Shown: positions 18,513 through 27,729 of the stretch, one piece after another | Layout of the letters: every line of letters begins with the position of its first letter | Numbering within the stretch: the first letter of the stretch is position 1 | Notes under the pieces: model-generated | The model's input: the letters and a program-made list of their open reading frames with translations, nothing else | The model's database searches: none | What the model was told of the DNA's origin: nothing | Origin: Flavobacteriales bacterium | Lineage (GTDB): Bacteria; Bacteroidota; Bacteroidia; Flavobacteriales_D; Crocinitomicaceae | Length of the DNA stretch: 64,000 nucleotides | Reading direction: 5' to 3' | NCBI GenBank assembly: GCA_947497485.1 | Contig: CANMHB010000006.1 | Span: 62,001 to 126,000 of the forward strand | Made by a program: the position numbers and the translations under genes

Positions 18513-20390
18513 ATGATAAAACTTAGAGCAAGAACTCCTCGTTGGGTAATAATCCTTATAGATTTATTACTTGCTGCCTCTTCTCTAGCTTTTGCATACC
18601 TAATTCGATTTGACTTAAAGGCAGATTCAAGTTTAATCCAGAAGGAATGGATGATCTTATCTAAATCCATTGGTTTTTATTTTTTGGTTAAATTTTCAGT
18701 GTTTTATTTTTATAAAATTCACAAAGGCTTGGTAAGGTATACATCGACCGAAGACCTTAAACGAATATTCCTTGCAGTATTAAACTGTAGTTTTATCTTT
18801 TTAATAGCTGGATTTATTCGATACAAGTTCTTGGATGATTATTTCTTGTTTCCAATGTCAGTTCTTATATTGGAATTTCTAGCTGGATTTGCCTTTGCTG
18901 TTGGTTCGAGGTTTATCATAAAACTTCTATATTTAGAAAGAACCAAATCAAAACATGAACTTGATAACGTATTGATATATGGCGCTGGTGTTTCTGGAAT
19001 TATCACCAAGCGAACAATTGAAAATGACCCGAGGAATAATCAAAATGTGATTGGTTTTGTGGATGATAATGCTAAATTGTCAGCAACGAGAATTGAAGGA
19101 ACTAAAATTTTTCATACCGAAAAAATTCGCATCCTAAAAGATGAATTTGATATAAAACAGTTGATTGTTGCCATTCAAAATCCGAATGCTGATAATTTAA
19201 AAAAAGTTTTAGATACCTGTCTCGATTTAAAAATAGCGGTACAAAAAGTACCTAATCCTAAAAGTTGGGTGAATGGAGAATTTACAACAAAACAACTTTC
19301 TAAAATCAATATTGAAGATTTACTTGGTAGAAAGCCTATCTCTCTGAGTAACGAGAAAATCAGTGAGGACCTCAATGGAAAAGTGATCTTGGTAACGGGT
19401 GCAGCAGGATCAATCGGTAGTGGTTTAACGAAAGAGATTGCAAAATACAAACCTTCCCTCCTACTTCTCTTGGATCAAGCAGAATCCCCAGTATATGATT
19501 TGCAGTTTGAACTGGCAACGCTTTATCCAGATCTGAAATTTGAAGTTATAATAGGAGATATTTGTAACGAAAATCGTATGAGGCGAATATTTAATCATTT
19601 CAATCCTCAATTCGTGTATCATGCTGCTGCTTATAAACATGTTCCGATGATGGAATTAAACCCTGCAGAGGCAGTTCTGAACAACATTAATGGAACTAAA
19701 GTTATCGCTGATTTATCAATCGAATTCGGAGTTAGAAAATTTGTAATGATTTCCACCGACAAAGCTGTCAATCCGACAAACGTTATGGGTGCCTCAAAAC
19801 GAATAGCCGAAATTTATGTACAAAGTAAAAATGATCAAACTAAAACACAGTTCATTACAACGCGTTTCGGCAATGTTTTAGGATCAAATGGTTCAGTGAT
19901 TCCTTTATTTCAAAAACAAATTGAAAATGGCGGACCAATAACAGTCACAGATGAACGAATTACGCGATTTTTCATGACCATTCCTGAAGCCTGCCAATTG
20001 GTTCTTGAAGCAGGGACAATGGGAATTGGTGGCGAAATTTACGTTTTTGATATGGGCGAGTCTGTTAAAATTATTGATCTCGCAAAAAAAATAATTTCAC
20101 TTAGCGGCTTAGAACTCGGAAAAGATATTGATATTAAAATCACTGGACTTAGGCCAGGAGAAAAACTTTATGAAGAATTATTAGCGAACGAGGAAAACAC
20201 TTTACCTACGCATCATGATAAAATTTTGATTGCCAAAATTAGAGCAGCTGATTCACACGATATTTCAAAAATTGACCAACTAATTAACTCCTTACAAATT
20301 GACGCTAATTCGGAATTGGTTCAAAAGATGAAAGACATTGTCCCCGAATTTATTAGCAATAATTCAGAATTTGAAAAATTAGATAAATGA
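18513..20390 (+). CDS. Membrane UDP-sugar 4,6-dehydratase (PglF/CapD/FlaA1 family)
   Basis: 625 residues. Four transmembrane helices (about 10-150) are followed by a first Rossmann domain (I-Y-G-A-G-V-S-G near 150) and then the catalytic SDR domain with V-T-G-A-A-G-S-I-G-S near 290. The active-site region S-T-D-K-A-V-N-P-T-N-V-M-G-A-S-K shows the T-D-K triad and Met in place of the usual SDR Tyr, the signature of this dehydratase subfamily. Members convert UDP-GlcNAc or similar into 4-keto-6-deoxy sugars for surface polysaccharides or glycoproteins. No glycosyltransferase genes lie next to it. Its last four bases overlap the thioesterase gene. Confidence 0.9.
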   Translation: MIKLRARTPRWVIILIDLLLAASSLAFAYLIRFDLKADSSLIQKEWMILSKSIGFYFLVKFSVFYFYKIHKGLVRYTSTEDLKRIFLAVLNCSFIFLIAGFIRYKFLDDYFLFPMSVLILEFLAGFAFAVGSRFIIKLLYLERTKSKHELDNVLIYGAGVSGIITKRTIENDPRNNQNVIGFVDDNAKLSATRIEGTKIFHTEKIRILKDEFDIKQLIVAIQNPNADNLKKVLDTCLDLKIAVQKVPNPKSWVNGEFTTKQLSKINIEDLLGRKPISLSNEKISEDLNGKVILVTGAAGSIGSGLTKEIAKYKPSLLLLLDQAESPVYDLQFELATLYPDLKFEVIIGDICNENRMRRIFNHFNPQFVYHAAAYKHVPMMELNPAEAVLNNINGTKVIADLSIEFGVRKFVMISTDKAVNPTNVMGASKRIAEIYVQSKNDQTKTQFITTRFGNVLGSNGSVIPLFQKQIENGGPITVTDERITRFFMTIPEACQLVLEAGTMGIGGEIYVFDMGESVKIIDLAKKIISLSGLELGKDIDIKITGLRPGEKLYEELLANEENTLPTHHDKILIAKIRAADSHDISKIDQLINSLQIDANSELVQKMKDIVPEFISNNSEFEKLDK

Positions 20391-20782
20391 TAATCTCTCC
20401 AGCTGAAATTCAGGTGCGCTTTGCAGATTTAGATGTCCTTGGTCATGTTAATAATGCCGTTTATTTGAGTTATTTTGAAATGACTAGAGTACACTACTTT
20501 AAAGAATTGTTAGGTGAATCTTGGGACTGGAAAAAAGCCGGTGTCTTGTTGGTTCGAAATGAAATAGAATATCTCGTACCCATATTACTTCATCATAAAC
20601 CACAAATCAGAATGTTTCTCATCGAAACAGGAACCAAAAGTTTCAAACTTGGATATGAAATTTTTATTGGTGAGGTTTTACATACGCGCGGATTATCGGT
20701 TATGGTTTGTTATGATGCTGTAACGGACAAAACAATTCACGTTCCAAGTGAAATGAAATCGGCCCTTGAAAAATTAATTTAA
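20387..20782 (+). CDS. Acyl-CoA thioesterase (4HBT hot-dog fold, YbgC/FadM-like)
   Basis: 131 residues, a full single hot-dog domain. The segment V-R-F-A-D-L-D-V-L-G-H-V-N-N-A-V-Y-L-S-Y-F-E carries the catalytic Asp (in D-V-L-G-H-V-N-N) and is diagnostic for 4-hydroxybenzoyl-CoA-type thioesterases. Such proteins hydrolyse acyl-CoA esters in the cytoplasm; the chain preference is unknown. It overlaps the dehydratase gene by 4 nt (ATGA), so translation is coupled although the functions seem unrelated. Confidence 0.88.
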   Translation: MIISPAEIQVRFADLDVLGHVNNAVYLSYFEMTRVHYFKELLGESWDWKKAGVLLVRNEIEYLVPILLHHKPQIRMFLIETGTKSFKLGYEIFIGEVLHTRGLSVMVCYDAVTDKTIHVPSEMKSALEKLI

Positions 20783-20792
20783 TCTAAAAAAT

Positions 20793-21803
20793 ATGCGTTT
20801 TAAATTATCTATTTTTCTGACAATTCTTTCTCCCCTATTAATTGCTCAAAAAGTTCCTTGTTATAAACAAAAGTTAATTTGTGATTATAAAAAAATAAAA
20901 AACTGCAATGAACTTGTTGCTTACGATGAATATTCTAACACCTATTTGTCTCGAAAAATGACATCTGAAGTTTTCAATGGGGAATGCTATTCTTGTTATC
21001 GAAATGGTGTTGTTCAAAGTCATATTAAAATTGTGAATGGCAAACAAGATAGCTTAGGGGAAAACTATTACGAATCAGGATGCCCTCAATCCAAAATGAA
21101 TTTTGTCATGGGGATAATGGATGGCGCAACTACTTTCTATTATGATAGTACCGGAAGAAAACAATCAGAAGAAAATTTTAATATGGGAAAAAAGGAAGGC
21201 CCATTCATTTCCTTTCAAAATAATGACAAAAATGACACAATTAAACTCGAAAACTATAAAAACGACAAATTAGATGGCGTTAAAAAAGATTTTTTTGAAA
21301 ATGGTAAAGTTCAACGAGTTGTATTTTATAAAAATGGCTTAGCCGAAGGGTCTCATAAACAATTTAATGAGGAAGGCAAAGTAATTGTTGACATTGCTTT
21401 CAAAGAAGGTAAGAACAACGGGGTTTGGACTTATTATTTTGATGATGGAAAAATTGCAAATATTCAGAATTGGAATAAAGGCGTGAAAAATGGTGAATTC
21501 AAAACGATGGATGAGAAAGGCATGATTCTAAAACAAGAGTTTTTCAAAAAAGGAACTCCCGATGGAAAACATATTGAGAATTATGAAGATGGTAAACCGA
21601 AACATATTACTCAATATCTAAAGGGTGAGAAAATAGAAGAATATAGTTTCGATATTTACGGAGTAAGGACGGATATCGTTAAAATTTCAGATAAAAATAA
21701 GAAGGCTGAGGGTAATTCACAAAATGAAAAAGAAGATGATGATCCCGAAGATGCAGTAAATGAAAAAAAATCAAAGAAAAAGAAGAAAAAAAACAAAGAA
21801 TAA
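20793..21803 (+). CDS. Secreted YwqK/MORN-repeat protein
   Basis: 336 residues. A signal peptide (about 1-18, ending I-A-Q) precedes about seven repeats of the MORN/YwqK type, each with a Y-x-x-x-G-K/R core (for example Y-E-S-G-C-P, F-E-N-G-K, Y-F-D-D-G-K, Y-E-D-G-K-P) spaced about 22 residues apart. The C-terminus is a Lys-rich tail encoded by A-rich DNA. Despite the family name (YwqK toxin-antitoxin antitoxin), Bacteroidota have many exported members with no toxin partner, and none is adjacent here. The role is unknown; beta-repeat surface binding is a guess. Confidence 0.8.
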   Translation: MRFKLSIFLTILSPLLIAQKVPCYKQKLICDYKKIKNCNELVAYDEYSNTYLSRKMTSEVFNGECYSCYRNGVVQSHIKIVNGKQDSLGENYYESGCPQSKMNFVMGIMDGATTFYYDSTGRKQSEENFNMGKKEGPFISFQNNDKNDTIKLENYKNDKLDGVKKDFFENGKVQRVVFYKNGLAEGSHKQFNEEGKVIVDIAFKEGKNNGVWTYYFDDGKIANIQNWNKGVKNGEFKTMDEKGMILKQEFFKKGTPDGKHIENYEDGKPKHITQYLKGEKIEEYSFDIYGVRTDIVKISDKNKKAEGNSQNEKEDDDPEDAVNEKKSKKKKKKNKE

Positions 21804-21812
21804 TTCTCCAGA

Positions 21813-22445
21813 CTACATTTTATAAGATACGCCAAAAGAAACCAATGGTCCACCTAAACCTACCTCACCAGTGATCCCCCAATTGTAGCCAAAATAGTAT
21901 CGATAACCGTAGCAAATCCTCATTGAAATTGGTAATATTGACGCATCCGAACCCTTAAAAGTCTTTACTTCTCCATCTTTAATCGAGGTAATCCATCTAT
22001 TATTTGTACCCGCGCCAATTCCAATATACGAATCAGACTGGGGACTACCTGTGAGAAGATGAAAGTTTAGTCGTGCATGAAATCGCAACCTTTTAGTAAT
22101 ATCTTGTGTTGAAGTTTGCTGATATTCCCATTGTCCTGTAATCCCATTGTATAAAGTATCAGTCGTTGCCCTTGAAACATTACTATAGTTATAGATCATG
22201 TCAAATCCAAAACTAATGTCTTCGCTAATCATGTAGGTGTAACGAATCCCAGAAGGAGCTAATCCTCTAAATTTCGTGATTTCACCGTCATTTATTTCAC
22301 CGGTAATGAAGTTTAAACCGCCAGAGAATCGAGCGGTGTTTGGAATACCTAAATATGCTTCGAAAACATGATTTCCTGCAAATAGAATTTGGGCTTGTAA
22401 CTTACAAGATACGATTAATAAAAAAGCAAGAAATAGATTCTTCAT
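21813..22445 (-). CDS. Outer-membrane beta-barrel-like protein
   Basis: 210 residues. A signal peptide ends A-Q (about residue 19). The remainder is a series of amphipathic strands (Y-L-G-I-P, F-R-G-L-A-P-S-G-I-R-Y-T-Y, F-G-F-D-M-I-Y-N-Y, I-G-I-G-A-G-T-N, I-T-G-E-V-G-L-G-G) and ends V-S-F-G-V-S-Y-K-M, a typical C-terminal barrel strand. It is probably a small outer-membrane barrel of unknown function. It is convergent with the YwqK-type gene (9-nt gap) and lies 4 nt downstream of the aconitase gene on the same strand. Confidence 0.72.
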   Translation of the reverse strand: MKNLFLAFLLIVSCKLQAQILFAGNHVFEAYLGIPNTARFSGGLNFITGEINDGEITKFRGLAPSGIRYTYMISEDISFGFDMIYNYSNVSRATTDTLYNGITGQWEYQQTSTQDITKRLRFHARLNFHLLTGSPQSDSYIGIGAGTNNRWITSIKDGEVKTFKGSDASILPISMRICYGYRYYFGYNWGITGEVGLGGPLVSFGVSYKM

Positions 22446-22449
22446 ATTA

Positions 22450-24717
22450 TTAATTCTGCATCATTTTTATCAAATTAAGGGCAGACCCCGCTTTAAACCA
22501 CTCGATTTGAGAATCGTTGTAAGTATGATTTAATTTAATTGATTCTTTTGTATCATTCGCATGGATGATTTCCAATGTCAACTGCTTACCTGGGGCAAAA
22601 TCAACAAGATCAACAAAATTAAATGTATCATCCTCCTGAATTTTATCGTAATCCGCATCATTTGCAAATGTCAATCCGAGCATTCCTTGCTTTTTCAAGT
22701 TTGTTTCGTGAATACGAGCAAATGATTTAACGATTACAGCTCTAACACCTAAATGTCTTGGCTCCATCGCAGCATGCTCACGAGACGAACCTTCTCCATA
22801 ATTATGGTCTCCAACAACAATTGAAGAAACACCTGCCGCTTTATAAGCTCGTTGAACTGCAGGAACTTCTCCATAACCACCAGTCAATTGATTTTTCACC
22901 TCATTAGCTTTTCCATTAAATGCATTTTCGGCACCAATTAACATGTTGTTTGAGATATTATCCAAATGACCGCGATAACGCAACCAAGGACCCGCCATAG
23001 AAATATGGTCTGTAGTACATTTTCCTTTCGCCTTGATGAGCAATTTCGCATTTTCAATATTCTTACCGTCCCAAGCGGGGAAATTCTCTAATAATTGTAG
23101 ACGAGAAGAATCAGGAGCAACAGCCACAACAACATTACTACCATCCTCAGCAGGGGCTTGATAGCCATTATCTTCTACATCAAAACCTCTTTTTGGTAAT
23201 TCATCACCAACTGGAGCATTTAATTTAACTTGCTCTCCTTTGTCATTCGTAATGGTATCCGTAATAGGATTAAACCCTAAATTACCCGAAATAGCAAGTG
23301 CTGCAACCATTTCTGGTGAAGTTACGAATGCGTGCGTATTCGGATTTCCATCTGCTCTCTTTGAGAAATTGCGGTTGAATGAGTGAACGATCGTGTTTTT
23401 CTCTTGTTTCTCAGCACCTTCCCGATCCCATTGTCCGATACAAGGACCACAAGCATTCGTAAAGATCTTCGTTCCCATTTTCTCAAAATCAGCAAGAATT
23501 CCATCGCGTTCAGCTGTATACCGTACTTGTTCAGAACCTGGGTTTATTCCAAACTCTGCTTTCGGTGTAATTCCTTGAGCAACTGCTTGTTGTACAATTG
23601 AAGCTGCTCTAGCCAAATCTTCGTATGATGAATTAGTACAAGATCCAATCAATCCCCATTCAACTTTCAATGGCCAACCATTTGCTTCTGCTTCAGCTTT
23701 CATTTTAGAAACTGGTGTTCCTCTATCTGGAGTAAACGGACCATTAATATGAGGTTCTAACTCTGATAAATTAATTTCAATCAATTGATCAAAATACTGA
23801 GATGGGTTTGCATAAACTTCCGCATCACCAGTTAAATGTTCAGCAATTGCATCTGCTGCTTCAACAACTTCTTGACGACCTGTCGCACTCAAATATCTTC
23901 TCATCGATTCATCATAACCGAAAGTTGAAGTTGTAGCGCCAATTTCCGCTCCCATATTACAAATCGTTCCTTTTCCTGTACAAGAAAGATTTAAAGCTCC
24001 TTCTCCAAAATACTCAACAATCGCTCCAGTACCACCCTTAACAGTTAAAATATCAGCGACTTTGAGAATAACATCTTTTGCAGATGTCCAGCCATTTAAT
24101 TTACCTGTAAGTTTAACACCTATCAATTTAGGAAATTTCAATTCCCACGCCATTCCAGCCATGACATCAACTGCATCCGCACCACCAACTCCAATTGCGA
24201 CCATTCCGAGTCCACCAGCATTAACTGTATGTGAATCCGTTCCAATCATCATTCCACCTGGGAACGCATAATTTTCTAAGACAACTTGATGAATAATCCC
24301 TGCACCTGGCTTCCAAAATCCAATTCCATATTTATTTGAAATCGAAGAAAGGAAATTAAAAACTTCGTTATTTTGGTTCAATGATTCTTGCAAATCCTTC
24401 GATGCGCCAACCTTAGCCTGAATTAAGTGATCTGCATGAACAGTAGAAGGAACCGCAACACGTTTTTTACCTGCCTGCATAAATTGCAACAAGGCCATTT
24501 GAGCTGTAGCATCTTGCATTGCGACACGGTCCGGAGCAAAATCAACGTAGGATTTTCCTCTTTCAAAAGAAACATTGGCATTTCCATCCCAAAGATGTGC
24601 GTACAATATTTTCTCTGCAAGAGTTAATGGTTTTCCAACTATTTTTCTCGCTGCTGCGATTCTTTCAGGGTATTGAGCATACACCTTTTTTATCATGTCA
24701 AGATCAAAAACTGCCAT
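22450..24717 (-). CDS. acn: Aconitate hydratase (mitochondrial type)
   Basis: 755 residues. Isomerises citrate to isocitrate in the TCA cycle. The length and the opening [12 protein letters not shown] are of the mitochondrial-type aconitase found in Bacteroidota rather than the longer AcnA/IRP or AcnB forms. The [4Fe-4S] cluster ligands are seen in G-S-C-T-N-S-S-Y and A-C-G-P-C-I-G-Q-W. The N-terminal H-A-D-H and [11 protein letters not shown] segments, and the C-terminal swivel domain segment [10 protein letters not shown] with the substrate-binding Ser-Arg, are all present. Confidence 0.96.
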   Translation of the reverse strand: MAVFDLDMIKKVYAQYPERIAAARKIVGKPLTLAEKILYAHLWDGNANVSFERGKSYVDFAPDRVAMQDATAQMALLQFMQAGKKRVAVPSTVHADHLIQAKVGASKDLQESLNQNNEVFNFLSSISNKYGIGFWKPGAGIIHQVVLENYAFPGGMMIGTDSHTVNAGGLGMVAIGVGGADAVDVMAGMAWELKFPKLIGVKLTGKLNGWTSAKDVILKVADILTVKGGTGAIVEYFGEGALNLSCTGKGTICNMGAEIGATTSTFGYDESMRRYLSATGRQEVVEAADAIAEHLTGDAEVYANPSQYFDQLIEINLSELEPHINGPFTPDRGTPVSKMKAEAEANGWPLKVEWGLIGSCTNSSYEDLARAASIVQQAVAQGITPKAEFGINPGSEQVRYTAERDGILADFEKMGTKIFTNACGPCIGQWDREGAEKQEKNTIVHSFNRNFSKRADGNPNTHAFVTSPEMVAALAISGNLGFNPITDTITNDKGEQVKLNAPVGDELPKRGFDVEDNGYQAPAEDGSNVVVAVAPDSSRLQLLENFPAWDGKNIENAKLLIKAKGKCTTDHISMAGPWLRYRGHLDNISNNMLIGAENAFNGKANEVKNQLTGGYGEVPAVQRAYKAAGVSSIVVGDHNYGEGSSREHAAMEPRHLGVRAVIVKSFARIHETNLKKQGMLGLTFANDADYDKIQEDDTFNFVDLVDFAPGKQLTLEIIHANDTKESIKLNHTYNDSQIEWFKAGSALNLIKMMQN

Positions 24718-24835
24718 TTGAATAATTTTTTAATTGAAAGTTCCGCGAATTTAATGATTAAATAGAAAAAATACACCTATGTTGTATGATTTTTTAAAAA
24801 GTGAAAAAAGTTGTAATTTGCGCAAAAAGTTTCGA

Positions 24836-25183
24836 ATGAAAAAACTATTTCTCTTCCTAGTAGCATTATTTCTATTAAGCTTTATTTCAACTGACATTCA
24901 AAAAGGAACAGCAAGTTATTATGGAAATTCAATGCATGGACGAAGAACCTACTCAGGCGAAAAATACCACAAGGATAGTTTAACAGCAGCCCACAAAACA
25001 CTGCCCATGGGAACGAAAGTCAAGGTAACCAATCTCAAAAATGATTCGATTGTAATCGTTAAAATCAATGACCGAATGTCTGCGCACGGAAGAATTATTG
25101 ATTTATCGATGGCTGCAGCAAAAAAACTTAATTTTGTCCGTGCAGGACTTGCCCAGGTTACAATTGAGAAAATTGAGAAATAA
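24836..25183 (+). CDS. RlpA-like double-psi beta-barrel protein
   Basis: 115 residues from the ATG at 24836. A signal peptide (about 1-19) precedes one double-psi beta-barrel domain: G-T-A-S-Y-Y-G-N, A-H-K-T-L-P-M-G-T-K-V-K-V-T-N, V-K-I-N-D-R and I-I-D-L-S-M-A-A-A-K-K-L. The RlpA family contains septal lytic transglycosylases acting on naked glycan strands. This short form lacks a SPOR domain, so septal targeting is not evident. An ATG at 24779 would add 19 residues before the signal peptide and is less likely. Confidence 0.85.
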   Translation: MKKLFLFLVALFLLSFISTDIQKGTASYYGNSMHGRRTYSGEKYHKDSLTAAHKTLPMGTKVKVTNLKNDSIVIVKINDRMSAHGRIIDLSMAAAKKLNFVRAGLAQVTIEKIEK

Positions 25184-25189
25184 AAATTA

Positions 25190-26248
25190 ATGTTAGAATC
25201 ATTAAAGATTGTTGATTTATCTACCGTTTTGGCGGGTCCATCCGTAGGGATGTTTTTTGCTGAATTAGGAGCTCAAGTGTTGAAAATTGAAAATTCAAAA
25301 ATTCCAGATGTCACTCGAAGTTGGAAACTTTCCAATGAAGATCCTAAAGGCTCAATTTCTGCCTATTTTTCGAGCGTAAATTTCAAGAAAAATTATATTC
25401 AACTTAATCTTTCAGAATCAACTGATTACAATCACTTTATTCAATTAATTTCGGAGGCAGACATCCTTATTTCGAATTTTAAAAAAGGTGATGATGCAAA
25501 ATTTAAAATTCAAGACGAAATTCTAAGAAAAAATAATCCAAAGCTAATCATCGGAAAAATCAGTGGTTACGGATCCGAAAGCGATCGCGTTGCCTATGAT
25601 TTGATCCTACAAGCAGAAACAGGTTTTATGTCAATGAACGGAACACCTGAAAGTGGTCCAGTGAAAATGCCTGTCGCAATGATTGATGTTTTAGCAGGTC
25701 ATCATTTAAAAGAGGGAATTCTTCTCGCACTCTTGGAACGAGAAAAAACAGGACTTGGAAGAACTGTTGAAGTTTCGCTTTATGATGCTGCAATATCTAG
25801 TCTCGTAAATCAAGCATCCAATTATTTAATGAGCGGACATGTAGCTCAACGAATTGGTAGTTTACACCCGAATATTGCACCATACGGCGAGATTTTTCAG
25901 ACTAAAGACAAAAAGCAAATAACGTTTGCCATTGGTTCTGAAACTCATTTTCAAAAACTTTGCTCGTTCCTCGATTTAATGGAATTAATTAATGATTCAA
26001 GATTTTTAAATAATCAAAATCGCGTTATTAATCGTTTAGAATTATTTAAACAGTTAAATCGAAAAATTTCAGAATTAAATAGCCAAGAAATTTTTAATGC
26101 GATGAAACAGCTTCATGTTCCGTGTGGCATAATTCAATCAATCGAAGAGGTATTTGAAAATCCAGAAGCTAAAAAATTAATTCGAGAGGAAATCATTGAT
26201 AATTCTCTCACAAAACGTGTTTCATCAATCGCTTTCAAATGGAAATAA
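25190..26248 (+). CDS. CoA-transferase family III (CaiB/BaiF) protein
   Basis: 352 residues. The opening L-K-I-V-D-L-S-T-V-L-A-G-P-S-V-G-M-F-F-A-E-L-G-A-Q-V matches the family III start, and a D-V-L-A-G-H-H region lies mid-protein, where the catalytic Asp is expected (M-I-D-V). Members move CoA between carboxylic acids (for example carnitine, oxalate or 2-methylacyl racemisation); the substrate is unknown. It begins 7 nt after the RlpA-like gene and overlaps the following GNAT gene by 10 nt. Confidence 0.85.
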   Translation: MLESLKIVDLSTVLAGPSVGMFFAELGAQVLKIENSKIPDVTRSWKLSNEDPKGSISAYFSSVNFKKNYIQLNLSESTDYNHFIQLISEADILISNFKKGDDAKFKIQDEILRKNNPKLIIGKISGYGSESDRVAYDLILQAETGFMSMNGTPESGPVKMPVAMIDVLAGHHLKEGILLALLEREKTGLGRTVEVSLYDAAISSLVNQASNYLMSGHVAQRIGSLHPNIAPYGEIFQTKDKKQITFAIGSETHFQKLCSFLDLMELINDSRFLNNQNRVINRLELFKQLNRKISELNSQEIFNAMKQLHVPCGIIQSIEEVFENPEAKKLIREEIIDNSLTKRVSSIAFKWK

Positions 26249-26667
26249 GAAGTCCAAAAACAACCAGTGAATGGGAAGAATATTACGATTTACGTTACCG
26301 AATTCTTCGAGAACCTTGGAAGCAGCCGCGTGGAAGCGAAAGAAATGAAGGAGACGCAACGGGAATGCATTTTGGTTTGTACGATTCGAATCAATTGTTA
26401 GGAATATTGCGACTAGACTCTATGGAAATAGGAATAAGTCAAATTCGCTTTATGGCGGTAGAAACATCCAATCAAGGAAAAGGAATTGGCGAAAATCTTA
26501 TGCTTTTTGCAGAGGAAATCAGTAAAAATCGAGGGGATAAAAAAATCATTTTGCATGCCCGAGAGATTGCATTGGGTTTTTATGAAAAAATGGGGTATCA
26601 ACTGATTGAAAAATCATATTTATTGTTTGGGGAGATTCAACATTATTTAATGGAAAAGAACATCTAA
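26239..26667 (+). CDS. GNAT N-acetyltransferase
   Basis: 142 residues, one GNAT fold. Strand 4 I-R-F-M-A-V is followed by the acetyl-CoA pyrophosphate loop Q-G-K-G-I-G-E-N-L-M, then A-R-E-I-A-L-G-F-Y-E-K-M-G-Y, the standard ending (Y-x-x-x-G-Y/F). The substrate is unknown. The gene overlaps the CoA-transferase by 10 nt and shares a single base with the trmH start, making a compact three-gene unit. Confidence 0.87.
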   Translation: MEIRSPKTTSEWEEYYDLRYRILREPWKQPRGSERNEGDATGMHFGLYDSNQLLGILRLDSMEIGISQIRFMAVETSNQGKGIGENLMLFAEEISKNRGDKKIILHAREIALGFYEKMGYQLIEKSYLLFGEIQHYLMEKNI

Positions 26668-27353
26668 TGGAAATTGAAAAAGCTGTTTTGCAAGAATTGT
26701 ACAAAATCATTACTCCAAATAAAGTAGAGATGTTTGATCGAATTGCTTCGCTGCGCACTAAATATTTAACCATTGCTTTAGAAAATATTTATCAAGAACA
26801 TAATGCATCTGCGGTTTTAAGATCGTGCGATTGCTTTGGACTTCAAGAAATGCATGTGATTGAAAAAGGATTTCAATATTCTGTTCAACGAGATATTGCT
26901 CTTGGTGCTGGAAGGTGGGTTGACTTATTCAATTATAATTTGGGTGAAAATCCAACAGAAGATTGCATTTTAAATCTTCAAAACCGCGGATATAAAATTG
27001 TAGCAACAACACCTCATACTGATGCCCATACAATTCATGATTTACCAATCGATCAACCTTTGGCATTTTTTTTCGGAACTGAGCGTCGTGGACTAAGTCA
27101 AGAAGTTATAGAACGATCAGATTATCAAGTTAAAATTCCCATGTATGGATTTACAGAAAGTTTCAATATTTCTGTTTCTGTAGCTATCCTGCTTCAAACG
27201 ATTCGTCAACGATTGGAAAAAAGTAACCTCGATTGGAAACTAACATCAGAAGAACAAATATCTCTAAAGATAAAATGGTGTCGAAAAATATTGAATGGAG
27301 GTCAGGCTTTGGAAAATGAAATTCGTAAGCGCTTAATTGAAAAAGAATTATAA
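26667..27353 (+). CDS. trmH: tRNA/rRNA 2'-O-methyltransferase, TrmH family
   Basis: 228 residues, a SPOUT methyltransferase. The three family motifs are clear: N-A-S-A-V-L-R-S-C-D (motif 1, with the catalytic Arg), F-G-T-E-R-R-G-L-S (motif 2) and I-P-M-Y-G-F-T-E-S-F-N-I-S-V-S-V-A (motif 3). The short N-terminal helix and C-terminal extension resemble TrmH, which methylates G18 of tRNA; I favour that over the L7Ae-like rRNA enzymes because there is no extra N-terminal domain. Confidence 0.88.
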   Translation: MEIEKAVLQELYKIITPNKVEMFDRIASLRTKYLTIALENIYQEHNASAVLRSCDCFGLQEMHVIEKGFQYSVQRDIALGAGRWVDLFNYNLGENPTEDCILNLQNRGYKIVATTPHTDAHTIHDLPIDQPLAFFFGTERRGLSQEVIERSDYQVKIPMYGFTESFNISVSVAILLQTIRQRLEKSNLDWKLTSEEQISLKIKWCRKILNGGQALENEIRKRLIEKEL

Positions 27354-27397
27354 CTTTGTGGCGGATTTAGATTAAAAACTTTAATAGAATACACGTC

Positions 27398-27616
27398 ATG
27401 GGAAAAGGAGATAAAAAAACGGCAAAAGGTAAACGTACAATGGGTTCATACGGTAACTCCAGAAAACGTAAAGAAACTAAACCGGTTGTTGTAGCCGCTA
27501 AACCAAAAAAAGTTAAAGTGGAAGCTGCTGCTGAAAAACCTAAAAAGGAAGTTAAGAAAACAACAACGAAAAAAGCAGCTGAGTCCAAATCAACGGAAAA
27601 GAAAGCTAAAAAATAA
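27398..27616 (+). CDS. Small ribosomal protein bTHX-like
   Basis: 72 residues, very basic. It opens M-G-K-G-D-K-K-T-A-K-G-K-R, the bTHX signature seen in Bacteroidota (a small protein that sits in the head of the 30S subunit in Thermus). A long Lys/Ala/Glu/Thr tail follows, of the low-complexity sort common in this phylum. It has its own terminator, and a TAACTTTG box (27351-27358) overlaps the trmH stop codon and may be its promoter. Confidence 0.85.
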   Translation: MGKGDKKTAKGKRTMGSYGNSRKRKETKPVVVAAKPKKVKVEAAAEKPKKEVKKTTTKKAAESKSTEKKAKK

Positions 27617-27621
27617 GGAAG

Positions 27622-27649
27622 AAGCCGGTCAATGACTGGCTTTTTTTTT
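27622..27649 (+). terminator. Rho-independent terminator after the bTHX gene
   Basis: GCCGGTCA pairs with TGACTGGC (one G-T pair) over a tiny loop, followed by nine T residues, about 8 nt after the stop codon. Confidence 0.78.
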
Positions 27650-27729
27650 AACATTCGGAAAGATTAATAAACATTTAATTTTCCATGTGAAATAGAATTA
27701 CAAATTTTACAATCTAAAAATTTTCGATC

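Noticed and set aside
21768-21800. A-rich tract at the end of the YwqK-type gene as a phase-variation site
   Set aside because: The longest A runs are eight bases and lie in a low-complexity Lys tail where frameshifts would change little.
20793-21803. YwqK antitoxin of a toxin-antitoxin pair
   Set aside because: The protein is exported and no toxin-like gene is adjacent; the family name alone does not support a toxin-antitoxin role.
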